DNA of 64,000 bases from Bacillota bacterium (lineage in GTDB: Bacteria; Bacillota; Sulfobacillia; DUMF01), in assembly GCA_012840015.1 (NCBI GenBank), contig DUMF01000020.1, forward strand, positions 1-64,000, written 5' to 3'. The notes under the pieces were generated by a model. That model was not told the DNA's origin. It did no database searches and was given only the letters and a program-made list of their open reading frames with translations. The position numbers were made by a program, and so were the translations under genes. This document shows, one piece after another, positions 28,380 through 36,681 of this stretch (positions are counted from its first letter, which is position 1; each line of letters begins with the position of its first letter).

Positions 28380-29106
28380 AATCCAGGTTTACCACCCTTC
28401 CCCGATCCACACCCGCCTCTTCCGCAACCTGCAATGCCTTGCGAAAGTCCCCTATCCTATTTGGAGAATGAGCATCGCTTGAAAGCACGAAGAAAGCTCC
28501 TTCCCTGGCCGCAGCCCGGACGAAACCCACGTCAGGTACCCTGTGCGATGCGTTGATCTCGAGAGCGGTATTCCTCGCAACACAGGCCCTGGCGAGCTTC
28601 ACCGTGTCGATATCAAGGTGCAGCCCCGGGTGAGTGACGATATCCACATCGTAACGGTTTACGGCTGCGATCAGCGCTCTCGTGTTTATCTGTCTCACCC
28701 GCTCTTGAGTCTTCCGAGGAAGACTTTCATAAGCCAAGTTACCTGCTATGAGGCGCAGGCCATCTCTCCATGACGCCGGCCGTACCATGAGGTGAAAACC
28801 TACCAAAAGCAAATCCAAACGGCCGATGATCTCGTTCGGAATGTCCAAGTCTCCGTCTTCAGAAATCAGGTTGGCTTCTACCCCCAGCAGTACCTTCACT
28901 TGCGGGTACTTCGACTGAACCACACGGATTTCCTTCTCAATGCGCTCCCACCGCCGGAGGTCGATGCCGATCCCCAACATGGAAGGACCGTGATCAGTAA
29001 TACCTACCGCGTATAGCCCTTTCCTGGCGGCCTCACGCACGTTGTCCTCGATGGTCCCCGTACCGTGACTATACCTCGTGTGTGTATGGAAATCTGCCCA
29101 CGGCAT
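28348..29106 (-). CDS. PHP-domain phosphoesterase (YcdX/histidinol-phosphatase-like)
   Basis: 252 residues from the ATG at 29106, two bases after the previous stop; a GTG at 29115 is possible. PHP metal motifs: DFHTHTRYSHG (first ligand group), GITDHG, GVEAN, THPGLH and SSDAHSPNRIGDF. Substrate unknown; relatives are histidinol phosphatases or trinuclear-zinc phosphatases. PHP proteins of this kind often sit next to rapZ-yvcK-whiA in Clostridia. Confidence 0.85.
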   Translation of the reverse strand: MPWADFHTHTRYSHGTGTIEDNVREAARKGLYAVGITDHGPSMLGIGIDLRRWERIEKEIRVVQSKYPQVKVLLGVEANLISEDGDLDIPNEIIGRLDLLLVGFHLMVRPASWRDGLRLIAGNLAYESLPRKTQERVRQINTRALIAAVNRYDVDIVTHPGLHLDIDTVKLARACVARNTALEINASHRVPDVGFVRAAAREGAFFVLSSDAHSPNRIGDFRKALQVAEEAGVDRGRVVNLDYGWHTMCRRA

Positions 29107-29108
29107 CC

Positions 29109-30155
29109 CTAACACGATTCGAGAATTCTCTCCCCCATAGGCCCGAGGGGCACTAGACACCCGGGGTGTAGATCACCCACCTTCTTTATTCCCATCAGGA
29201 TCATGGTCCGGGCCATCTCTTCTCGTATCAGCTTTAGCACCCATGCCAAGCCGCTCGCGCCGTCCATCGCAAGTCCCCACAGCGCAAGCCGCCCTATGAA
29301 TACCGCGTCGGCACCCAAGGCGAGGGCCTTGATAACGTCGCTCCCCCGTCTCACCCCACTATCTAATATGATCGTGGCGCGCTTCCCCACCGCCTTTCTG
29401 ATGGCGGGTAGCACCTCGAGTGAAGAACGCGTATAGTCCATGGCGAACCCTGCATGCGTAGAAACTACAATGATATCAGCTCCTGAGTCTATGGCGGCGA
29501 TCGCGTCCTCCACGCTCAATACGCCCTTTACAATGAAAGGCAGCTTCGTCCTGCTCCTAACTTCTGCAAGCTCTTTCACCGAGTATGTGGTGCATATCTC
29601 GTGGAAATGGGGCTCGTCGCCGGTAGCCTTCAGCCCGGCAATGGAGTCTACGTCCACGCCGACGGCTATTCCGCCCTCCTGTTCTACACGTTCCACTTCC
29701 GCCTTGAGTTTCCCTCTGTCTTTCAACGGTTTAATCACCTGAAATGCCCAAGCCCCGGTTTGCACCATCTTTCGAAGCGTATCCGTAGCAACGGGGAAAC
29801 CGCACGAAGCGATTATCCCTGCTTCTTTACAACCCTCAGCCATGGCCACGAATGTCTCATCGCATACTTTGGCAATCACCGAAGACATCGGCCCTATAGC
29901 GATAGAGCAGGATACTCGCTTCCCCATGAGATCAACAGCGAGTTCCGGTGCGGTTACATCGTGAATGAAACGTGCCTCAAAGCCCAACTGGTCAAACGCC
30001 TCAACATTTCGTCTAAAGGTGCTTCCCGTTTCGGCTCCCCCATCGCGGTGGGTCCAAACGTCAGCCCGGCCCCGCCCTTGTTCAAACACTCCCCTCGCCA
30101 ATCTTTCGATTTCTTTCCATTCCTTCGGATAGGTCTTGCTCTCAGTCTCCATCAT
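29109..30155 (-). CDS. FMN-dependent alpha-hydroxy-acid oxidase/dehydrogenase family protein
   Basis: 348 residues using the ATG at 30155, which has a perfect AGGAGG six bases upstream. TIM-barrel FMN protein: IAIGPMSS, IVKGVLSVEDA, VSTHAGFAMD, ILDSGVRRGSDVIKALALGADAVFIGR. In canonical enzymes the active site reads S-N-H-G-G-R; here it is S-T-H-A-G-F, so the base His is present but the substrate-binding Arg is missing at that place. It may oxidise an unusual hydroxy acid or be a lactate-oxidase-like protein with altered specificity. Last gene of the accessory cluster. Confidence 0.82.
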   Translation of the reverse strand: MMETESKTYPKEWKEIERLARGVFEQGRGRADVWTHRDGGAETGSTFRRNVEAFDQLGFEARFIHDVTAPELAVDLMGKRVSCSIAIGPMSSVIAKVCDETFVAMAEGCKEAGIIASCGFPVATDTLRKMVQTGAWAFQVIKPLKDRGKLKAEVERVEQEGGIAVGVDVDSIAGLKATGDEPHFHEICTTYSVKELAEVRSRTKLPFIVKGVLSVEDAIAAIDSGADIIVVSTHAGFAMDYTRSSLEVLPAIRKAVGKRATIILDSGVRRGSDVIKALALGADAVFIGRLALWGLAMDGASGLAWVLKLIREEMARTMILMGIKKVGDLHPGCLVPLGPMGERILESC

Positions 30156-30175
30156 CGCTGTCCTCCTTCTCACAC

Positions 30176-31357
30176 TCAGACGTTTTGACTTATCTCAAGG
30201 CATCTTAGCGCCGTCCGCACCATCATCTCCACTCCTATCCCTAGGCAGTTCTCGTCAGGCAAGAATTCCGGGCTGTGCAACGACTTCTTGACCTCGCCTT
30301 CTGCGGTACATCCCAACCAGAACAGCGCTCCAGGTACCTTCTCGAGATAGAATGCGAAGTCCTCCGCCACCATACTGGGGTATTCCGGCAAGACTACCCC
30401 CTCTCTTCCTACGGTATCTTCACCTGCAGCCCTTAGCACATCTACCGCGGTCGGGTGATTTACCACCGCCGGGTAACCCCGGATGTAATCGACTTCACAC
30501 ACGGCACCAAGCCCTTCAGCTACCTTAGGCGCGAGCTGGTTCAACCGCGCCTCTACCATGTCACGCGCTTCAGTGCTGAAAGTACGCACGGTACCTTCCA
30601 GGGTAGTCTCGTTAGCGAGAATGTTATACCGTGTACCACCGGTTATGGTTCCAAACGTCAGCACTGCCGACTCCAGAGGATTCAGGTTCCGGCTGGTGAT
30701 GGTCTGGAGCGCCACTACGATCTGGCATGCCGCGACCACAGCATCTACACCTTGATGCGGTAGCGAACCATGACTGCTTTTTCCCAGCACGCGAAGCGTC
30801 ACCCTGTCAGAGGCGGCCATAATCGGCCCCGGGCGGATACCCACCTTTCCAGTAGCTAAATCCGGCCAAACGTGGAGCGCGAATATCATATCCACTTTGG
30901 GGTCCTCCAGCGCTCCGGCCTGAATCAAGAGCTTGGCCCCGCCCACAGGGTTGTCTTCTTCTGCAGGTTGAAAAAGGAACTTGACGTTTCCGCTGATTTC
31001 CCTCTTCATGCTCGACAGTATGCGCGCCGCACCCAGCAAAATAGCCGTATGGGCATCATGGCCGCAAGCATGCATTACGCCGTCTACCGTCGAACTGCTC
31101 ACACAACCGGTCTTCTCTTGGACGGGCAAGGCATCCATATCCGCTCTGAGCGCCACGGTCCTTCCGGGCTTGGCCCCTCTTAGCAAGCCGACGACCCCTG
31201 TCCCGGCTACCCGCCGAACTTCCAGGCCAAATGTGCGCAGCTCCGACTCCACCAGAGCCGCAGTTTGCGTTTCATGCAGGCTCAACTCCGGATGCCGGTG
31301 TATCGCCCACCTAATGCGGCGGACGTACGGGCCGATTTCCTTCACATGGTCGTCCAA
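30176..31357 (-). CDS. M20-family amidohydrolase (N-acyl-amino-acid or aminoacylase type)
   Basis: 393 residues. TTG start with GGAGGTG seven bases upstream. Metal-site segments: ADMDALPVQE, MHACGHDAHTA, QPAEED, and the C-terminal HSPEFLPDENCL. The group includes hippurate hydrolases, IAA-amino-acid hydrolases and N-acetyl-diaminopimelate deacetylase: they release an amino acid from an N-acyl or peptide conjugate in the cytoplasm. It fits a peptide or acyl-amino-acid salvage role in this cluster. Confidence 0.9.
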   Translation of the reverse strand: MDDHVKEIGPYVRRIRWAIHRHPELSLHETQTAALVESELRTFGLEVRRVAGTGVVGLLRGAKPGRTVALRADMDALPVQEKTGCVSSSTVDGVMHACGHDAHTAILLGAARILSSMKREISGNVKFLFQPAEEDNPVGGAKLLIQAGALEDPKVDMIFALHVWPDLATGKVGIRPGPIMAASDRVTLRVLGKSSHGSLPHQGVDAVVAACQIVVALQTITSRNLNPLESAVLTFGTITGGTRYNILANETTLEGTVRTFSTEARDMVEARLNQLAPKVAEGLGAVCEVDYIRGYPAVVNHPTAVDVLRAAGEDTVGREGVVLPEYPSMVAEDFAFYLEKVPGALFWLGCTAEGEVKKSLHSPEFLPDENCLGIGVEMMVRTALRCLEISQNV

Positions 31358-31435
31358 GAGGCGTCACCTCCACACAAGCTTAGGGCTCGAGCGCCTGCCG
31401 ACACCCGAGCCCCCAGCTATCCCCGCCATTTAGAG

Positions 31436-32305
31436 CTATGTCAGCGCCCCAACCACCACACCACTCACCTCGCCGATGAACTTGACCCCATCGGCGTTAG
31501 ACTTCAGGTCCGTAGTCATCGCCACGATGACTACTGTCTTCTTGTCAAGGAAAAGAATACCCGCATCGTGCTCGGTCCCAGCCAGCTCGCCGGTTTTGTG
31601 AGCCAACTTCGCTCCAACCGGCGGGTTTTTCTTGAGATCCGTGTAACACCAAGGGCACTGTGGGTAATCTCCTACTTTTCGCCTGCACACCGGGCACAGC
31701 AAGAGCCCCCTTGAGAGCTTGTTGTTGAACTGCTGGCGCAGCATGATATCCACCGGTTCTCTTGCCAACTCGGGGCGTAAACCTTCGCCACGCGCGAATT
31801 TTTCTAGGATCGCCGCGACATCTCCCGCCGTGGTGAAGTTATCCTTGCCCGCCTTCTTCGCCTCAAAATCCATCATCTTGCGCTGCAAGCTCGTGCCCTT
31901 CATTCCTAGCTCCGCAATGGCGCGGTTGATAGCATCGAACCCCAACATATCGATGATCATGTTTGTGGCAGTATTGTCGCTTACTATGACCATGAGGGTA
32001 GCGAGGTCACGCACCGTAAGCATGAGCCCGTCATGGAGCTCTTTTATTATACCAGTACCGCCCACCTTATGCTCCCGAAGCACCGGAACCGTTTTGTCCA
32101 GGTCTATCTCACCGGTACCCGCCTGCCTGTACAATTCCCACAAAATGGGGAGTTTGATGAGGCTGGCGGCACTGAACGAACGATCAGGAAGATGGCGCCA
32201 CTCCTCGCCGGTTTCGAGGAGCTTCACCACCACTCCTGCCGTGCCGTCGAGCCGACTTATCAGTTCTGTCAGTTTCTCACCGATCTGCTGGAACCGATCA
32301 CGCAT
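31436..32305 (-). CDS. Class A beta-lactamase-fold serine hydrolase with inserted zinc ribbon
   Basis: 289 residues from the ATG at 32305 (GAGGTG six bases upstream). The active-site set of class A enzymes is complete: S48-x-x-K51 (SLIK), SDN at 109-111, a Glu at 148 (MMDFEAKKAG) and KTG at 237-239. No signal peptide is seen, so it looks cytoplasmic, unlike true beta-lactamases. Between the helical domain and the KTG strand sits an insert with C204-P-V-C207 and C217-P-W-C220, a treble-clef or rubredoxin-like zinc ribbon. It may be a peptidase or amidase acting on D-amino-acid peptides rather than on antibiotics. Confidence 0.85.
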   Translation of the reverse strand: MRDRFQQIGEKLTELISRLDGTAGVVVKLLETGEEWRHLPDRSFSAASLIKLPILWELYRQAGTGEIDLDKTVPVLREHKVGGTGIIKELHDGLMLTVRDLATLMVIVSDNTATNMIIDMLGFDAINRAIAELGMKGTSLQRKMMDFEAKKAGKDNFTTAGDVAAILEKFARGEGLRPELAREPVDIMLRQQFNNKLSRGLLLCPVCRRKVGDYPQCPWCYTDLKKNPPVGAKLAHKTGELAGTEHDAGILFLDKKTVVIVAMTTDLKSNADGVKFIGEVSGVVVGALT

Positions 32306-32310
32306 ATCGC

Positions 32311-33165
32311 TCACCTCGAGGGCCACTTGTAATCCGCAGGCAGTCCTGGCTTCTGAAAATCGTCCGGGTAGCTTAGCGGTCGCCTATCGTAAAACATCGG
32401 TATCCGCGACCTTACCACATCCACCGCATCCAGGTCAATTTCGACGGGTATAATCTGCTCTTTCTCTCCACCTTCGGCGATGGTTTCACCCCAGGGATCT
32501 ATGGCAATGGAGTGACCGAAGTACGTATATTCTTCCGCGGAGCCCACGCGGTTACACGCCACCACGAATAACTGGTTCTCAATCGCCCTCGCTTGAAGCA
32601 ACGTCCGCCAGTGGTGAAGTTTAGGAGCAGGAAAGTTCGATACTACGAAGATGACCTTAGCGCCCCTGAGCGCAAATGTCCTCGAAAGCTCGACGAACCT
32701 TATGTCGTAACAGGTCATCACCGCTGCCTTTCCAAAGTCGAACTCCCAGACAGGCATCTCTGTGCCATGGGTGAAAGCCATATCCTCGTCCATCGCGCTA
32801 TAGAGGTGCATCTTGCAGTATTTGCCAAGCAACTCGCCTTTGCGGTTTATTACCGGGGCGGCGTTGTAGCACACCTCTCCCTCCGCCAGGGCCAATGAGC
32901 CGCCAACCATGTTGAACCCGTAGCGTCTGGCTTTCTCCCGAAGCATGCTTACAGACGGACCGTCGATAGGCTCTGCGTATGCTTTGATGTTGTGAAAGAC
33001 CGGAACTGAATAGGCTGAGGTCCATGTTTCGGGAAGCAACACGACATCCGGACTCAGCTCCGCAGCCTTGTCGATCAGTTCTGAAGCTTTCGCACGGTTG
33101 GCCGCCGGATCGCGATAGGCGAGGTCCATTTGGATCAGAGCCGCCCTGATTTTACGCTCAGCCAC
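32311..33165 (-). CDS. Nitrilase-superfamily amidohydrolase (omega-amidase-like)
   Basis: 284 residues. GTG start behind AGGAGGG. Triad E46 (LLPETWTS), K118 (YCKMHLYS) and C152 (MTCYDIRF). The C-Y-D-I-R-F cysteine loop is typical of the Nit2/omega-amidase and YafV group, which hydrolyse small omega-amides such as alpha-ketoglutaramate. It lies 5 bases upstream of the beta-lactamase-fold gene, in the same transcript. Confidence 0.88.
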   Translation of the reverse strand: MAERKIRAALIQMDLAYRDPAANRAKASELIDKAAELSPDVVLLPETWTSAYSVPVFHNIKAYAEPIDGPSVSMLREKARRYGFNMVGGSLALAEGEVCYNAAPVINRKGELLGKYCKMHLYSAMDEDMAFTHGTEMPVWEFDFGKAAVMTCYDIRFVELSRTFALRGAKVIFVVSNFPAPKLHHWRTLLQARAIENQLFVVACNRVGSAEEYTYFGHSIAIDPWGETIAEGGEKEQIIPVEIDLDAVDVVRSRIPMFYDRRPLSYPDDFQKPGLPADYKWPSR

Positions 33166-33182
33166 TCTTATCCCTCCTTAAA

Positions 33183-34499
33183 TTACTTGCCGAGTATGCC
33201 AAACACAAGTGCGCGTATCACCACGTACCCGCACGTCGCTGCAGTAATGATCAAGCCATTCTTGATCATAGATTTGAGGTCCTTGGACCGGGCCAATCCC
33301 ATTTGCCCAACCATATCCCCGGTAGGGTAAGCGAAGAATGTAATTTGCGACCCGACCAGAAGCACGAGAGCCCACAGGTACGGCGGGAAGTTCAAGGCTG
33401 TAACCAGCGGCTTGAACATGTCATCTATGATCTTCTCCTGAGCCACTGCGGCTCCGGACACGCCGAATACTCCAACCAGAGTGCTGATGATCATGAATAC
33501 CGGCGCTCCACCCCGGTCCACGAGCGGCTTCAGCAGGTTTGCGAGGGCGGTGAACGCTCCAGACTGAGTCACGAAGTTCAAGAACGGATCGTACAGGACG
33601 AAGAGGAAGAAAATCCAGTACATCCTGGAGCCGCCCTTGACGATGGCTTTCAAGGTCTGATCCACGCTGAACCCGGCAGCAAGTCCCGTGGCGAAAGACA
33701 CGATTATCATGACGGCTAATACATAGTTTGCTCCGGCTTTGGCGTAAATACCATAAGCGATCAAAATCGCCATCGAGATTGCAAATACCCATGTGCCCCT
33801 GATGGCAGAAGGAGTGGGCTTGTAAGCCTCACCGCTTGCCACCATATCTTCTGCCGTGTAGCTATATTTGCCCTCGGTGGCCTTTTGCACTGCGTTGGCG
33901 ACCAAATAGGTGCATATCCAAACTATTATCGAGATGGGCAACCCCACTTCCAAGAGGTAGTGACCGTAGCTGATCTTGGTGAGAGCCATCGTAGTCACCA
34001 CAGGAGGTACGAACGGTCCTAGGTATAGTCCTGTGGCCCCGGCACCGTGCAGCAGCACGCTCAACGTTGAAGGCGTAAGGCCCAGGCTTGCCACGATGGG
34101 AATGATGATCGGGGCGAGAATCGCGTTAGAGCCCGCCATCGACCCCAACAATCCTACGAGGATTACGGAAGTGAGCATCGTCGCAATCATTGCCTGTTTC
34201 TTTGTCTTTACGCCCAGCTTATCCAGGACCAGGTGGACGATATTCTGTGCCACACCAGTCTGGCTGAGCACCTCGCCTGTGCCAGACCCCATCAGGATGA
34301 TAAAACCAATCAAACCGAGGAACGAACCCAAAGCGTCATTCAACGCTTTCGCAAATAGCAACACGCTCTTGCCAGTGAGAATCGCCCCTAGCACCACACA
34401 GATTAGGACGACGGTAAGCGCATCCATACCTTTGAAAGAAAGTATGATGTACAGGAGTAAGGGCGTGAAACCAAGGATAGGCGGCAACCCCAAAATCAT
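33183..34499 (-). CDS. Secondary transporter of the ion-transporter (IT) superfamily, substrate unknown
   Basis: 438 residues, about 11-12 membrane helices. ATG with AGGAGGGG six bases upstream. Two related halves, each with a re-entrant-loop-like Gly/Ser/Pro-rich segment (LLGSMAGSNAILAPI; TLVGVFGVSGAAVAQ), as in the NhaC/DcuC/GntP/CitM class. It is placed between an epimerase and a nitrilase, so I infer uptake of the organic acid, amide or peptide degraded by this cluster. I cannot name the substrate. Confidence 0.72.
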   Translation of the reverse strand: MILGLPPILGFTPLLLYIILSFKGMDALTVVLICVVLGAILTGKSVLLFAKALNDALGSFLGLIGFIILMGSGTGEVLSQTGVAQNIVHLVLDKLGVKTKKQAMIATMLTSVILVGLLGSMAGSNAILAPIIIPIVASLGLTPSTLSVLLHGAGATGLYLGPFVPPVVTTMALTKISYGHYLLEVGLPISIIVWICTYLVANAVQKATEGKYSYTAEDMVASGEAYKPTPSAIRGTWVFAISMAILIAYGIYAKAGANYVLAVMIIVSFATGLAAGFSVDQTLKAIVKGGSRMYWIFFLFVLYDPFLNFVTQSGAFTALANLLKPLVDRGGAPVFMIISTLVGVFGVSGAAVAQEKIIDDMFKPLVTALNFPPYLWALVLLVGSQITFFAYPTGDMVGQMGLARSKDLKSMIKNGLIITAATCGYVVIRALVFGILGK

Positions 34500-34546
34500 C
34501 CAATTCCCCTCCTCATGTTTTGAATCCCAAACCAGGTTTCCCGCTT

Positions 34547-35647
34547 CTAAACGATTGGCACCACCCCCAGTCCAGGGACTTCCGGCACAAGGCCGTACCC
34601 GTCAGAAAACCACTCGCTCAAGGATTTTTCTGTTACGTCATGCTCATGGAGGAATGGGCCGATCAGCAGGTCACTGGGAAACTTCACCGCTGCAGTGGCT
34701 GCGGCGAAATGCAGTGCGGCAGCAGACCCTATGCTAAGCTCCAGGTTGCTACCTACCGTACAAGGCACCCCCGCTGCCCCCGCAATGGCAGCTACTTTCC
34801 TGGCAGGCCAAATCCCTCCGACCTTGCCTATCTTGATATTCACGATGTCACAGGCTCCTGCCGTTATCACTTTAAGTGCGTCTTGCGGGCCAAATATGGC
34901 TTCGTCCACCATGATGGGGGTGGCTACCTTACTTCGAATAACCTTGAGCCCCTCGAGATTCCACCTTGGGACTGGCTGTTCGACGCTTTCGATAGGAACC
35001 TTCTCTTCTATCTCGCGAATAACCCTTACCGCGGTACCTACATCGTAACCCTGGTTGGCATCCAGCCTTATCGCTACCCCGTCCCCCAAGGCCTTGGCGA
35101 CCGCTTCCACGATGGCCACATCGCGCTTAGGCTCCTTGCCTATTTTGAGCTTGATCGTCCGGAACCCCATCGCTGCATATCGCTTCGCCTCTTCGATCGC
35201 TTCAGCATCTCCCTGGATGCTCACCACCCAGCTCAACGCCACTCTGCCGGCTTTAGTGTTCCCTCCCAAAAGTCTATAGAGTGGTTCATCCAGCAACTTT
35301 CCCATCGCATCATGCACGGCTATGTCAATGGCTGACTTGGCTGCTTCGTTTCCTGCGATAGCACCATCCATCGCCAGGTGCAGTTTCTCCACATCGAAAA
35401 TCTCGAGTCCTGTGACAGCAGGGGCCAGATATGTTCGGATTACCGTCGCTACGCCGTCCGCGCCTTCGCCCATGAATGCTGGCGATGGAGAAGCCTCTCC
35501 ATAACCCACCACACCGGATTCAGTGGAGACTCGCACAATCGCGTGCCTGCGCACGTTGGCCTTGTACAGAGATATTTGCCACTGTTTCTTGAGGGGTACC
35601 TCTACTACCTGTACCTGGACATTCGTTATCTTGGAGCCTGCTTTCAT
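34547..35647 (-). CDS. Enolase-superfamily enzyme, MLE/dipeptide-epimerase subgroup
   Basis: 366 residues. ATG with GGAGG eight bases upstream. N-terminal capping domain, then a TIM barrel with the K-x-K motif K166/K168 (TIKLKIGK), metal ligands D196 (RLDANQGY), E223 (SVEQP) and D248 (MVDEA), and a second catalytic Lys K272 (NIKIGK). The two-lysine arrangement is that of L-Ala-D/L-Glu epimerases, o-succinylbenzoate synthases and muconate cycloisomerases. With M20 and nitrilase neighbours a dipeptide or N-acyl-amino-acid epimerase is most likely. Confidence 0.88.
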   Translation of the reverse strand: MKAGSKITNVQVQVVEVPLKKQWQISLYKANVRRHAIVRVSTESGVVGYGEASPSPAFMGEGADGVATVIRTYLAPAVTGLEIFDVEKLHLAMDGAIAGNEAAKSAIDIAVHDAMGKLLDEPLYRLLGGNTKAGRVALSWVVSIQGDAEAIEEAKRYAAMGFRTIKLKIGKEPKRDVAIVEAVAKALGDGVAIRLDANQGYDVGTAVRVIREIEEKVPIESVEQPVPRWNLEGLKVIRSKVATPIMVDEAIFGPQDALKVITAGACDIVNIKIGKVGGIWPARKVAAIAGAAGVPCTVGSNLELSIGSAAALHFAAATAAVKFPSDLLIGPFLHEHDVTEKSLSEWFSDGYGLVPEVPGLGVVPIV

Positions 35648-35666
35648 TTAATCCGCCTCCAGCCGT

Positions 35667-36497
35667 TCAGTAGTATATCCCTGTCTCAATCAGAGTCTTC
35701 TCCCGTTCCGAAAGACCCCGATGTACTTCTTCCTTGAACCTCGCACCCAGGGCGACTATCAGGGCGTTCAATACGCTCATCGGTGCGACGAATGAATAAA
35801 CATTACGCGGGTTGCTTACAAGCAGTTGAATATCGGCAGCGGCTGCAAGGGGAGAGGCAGGGCCGTCGGTCAGGGCTATCACGGTTACACCCTTGTCCTT
35901 GGCGTACGAGACGACCTGCAATGTTCGCCTCGTGTAGCGTGGAAACCCTATAGCAAAGAGCACATCGCCTCTTGCGATACCCAAAATCCTGTCAAAGATG
36001 TCATCTGTGCCAGATTGAATACACTGCACGTTATTGAGAAACTGGGATAAAAGAAACCAGAAGTAATAAGCGAGGCAATATGAGCTGCGGAGCCCAATGA
36101 TATATATCCTCCGCGCCTTGGACAGAGCATCCACGGCCTCCAGGAAGCTTTTCTTCAAGAACTCGGTACGGGTTCTCTGAATCGCATCTATGTCTTCAGA
36201 GAGTACGTCCGAGATGACATCCTCCTCGGAGGTGAACTCGTCCACAGACTGTCTGAGCTGCCTCATTGGTGATATTTGCATTTCGATGAGACGGCGTAGC
36301 TCATCCTGAAGCCCTGGATAGCCTTGGTAGCCCAACTTTTGTGCCAGCCGTACTATGGTTGACGGGCTTACGTTAAGTTCTCTGGCCAGCTCCTGAGCAG
36401 ACATGAAGGCCACACGGCGGTAGTTTTGAATTATGTAATCGCCCATCTTCCTTTGCTTTTTGCCGAGGCCTTTTATGGCTTCTTCGAGCCGTCCCAC
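35667..36497 (-). CDS. RpiR-family transcriptional regulator (HTH + SIS)
   Basis: 276 residues from the GTG at 36497 (GGAGGGG five to eight bases upstream). N-terminal helix-turn-helix of the RpiR type (FMSAQELARELNVSPSTIVRL) and C-terminal SIS domain (IYIIGLRSS..., VLFAIGFPRYTRRTLQVV) that normally binds a phosphosugar or related ligand. It is the first gene of the leftward catabolic cluster and lies 19 bases from the epimerase, so it probably controls its own operon. Confidence 0.92.
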   Translation of the reverse strand: MGRLEEAIKGLGKKQRKMGDYIIQNYRRVAFMSAQELARELNVSPSTIVRLAQKLGYQGYPGLQDELRRLIEMQISPMRQLRQSVDEFTSEEDVISDVLSEDIDAIQRTRTEFLKKSFLEAVDALSKARRIYIIGLRSSYCLAYYFWFLLSQFLNNVQCIQSGTDDIFDRILGIARGDVLFAIGFPRYTRRTLQVVSYAKDKGVTVIALTDGPASPLAAAADIQLLVSNPRNVYSFVAPMSVLNALIVALGARFKEEVHRGLSEREKTLIETGIYY

Positions 36498-36577
36498 AGG
36501 CACCCCTCCACCGTTTGGAGACAACACATTATGGTACATCTATTGCATTCAGCGGTCGTTTTTGCAACGGTAATTGT

Positions 36578-36583
36578 ATTATA
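36578..36583 (-). promoter_or_regulatory. Extended -10 element upstream of the RpiR gene
   Basis: Minus strand TG-G-TATAAT, about 80 bases before the chosen start, the best -10 in this gap. No good -35 is at 17 bases, consistent with an extended -10 promoter or an activator need. GGTA...TACC arms flank it (GGTATAATACAATTACC) and could be an operator. Confidence 0.5.
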
Positions 36584-36681
36584 CCATCGGGGTTTTAGGC
36601 AAAAAAGGGGTGTCTCAATAGGGACAGTGTCAAGGACCAGTTCCTATGGACTCGATGCGCTACCCTGTCGTCGGAGTCTCT

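Noticed and set aside
36600-36680. Possible insertion-sequence end (GGTGTCTCAATAGGGACAGTG)
   Set aside because: No matching inverted copy and no transposase remnant nearby.
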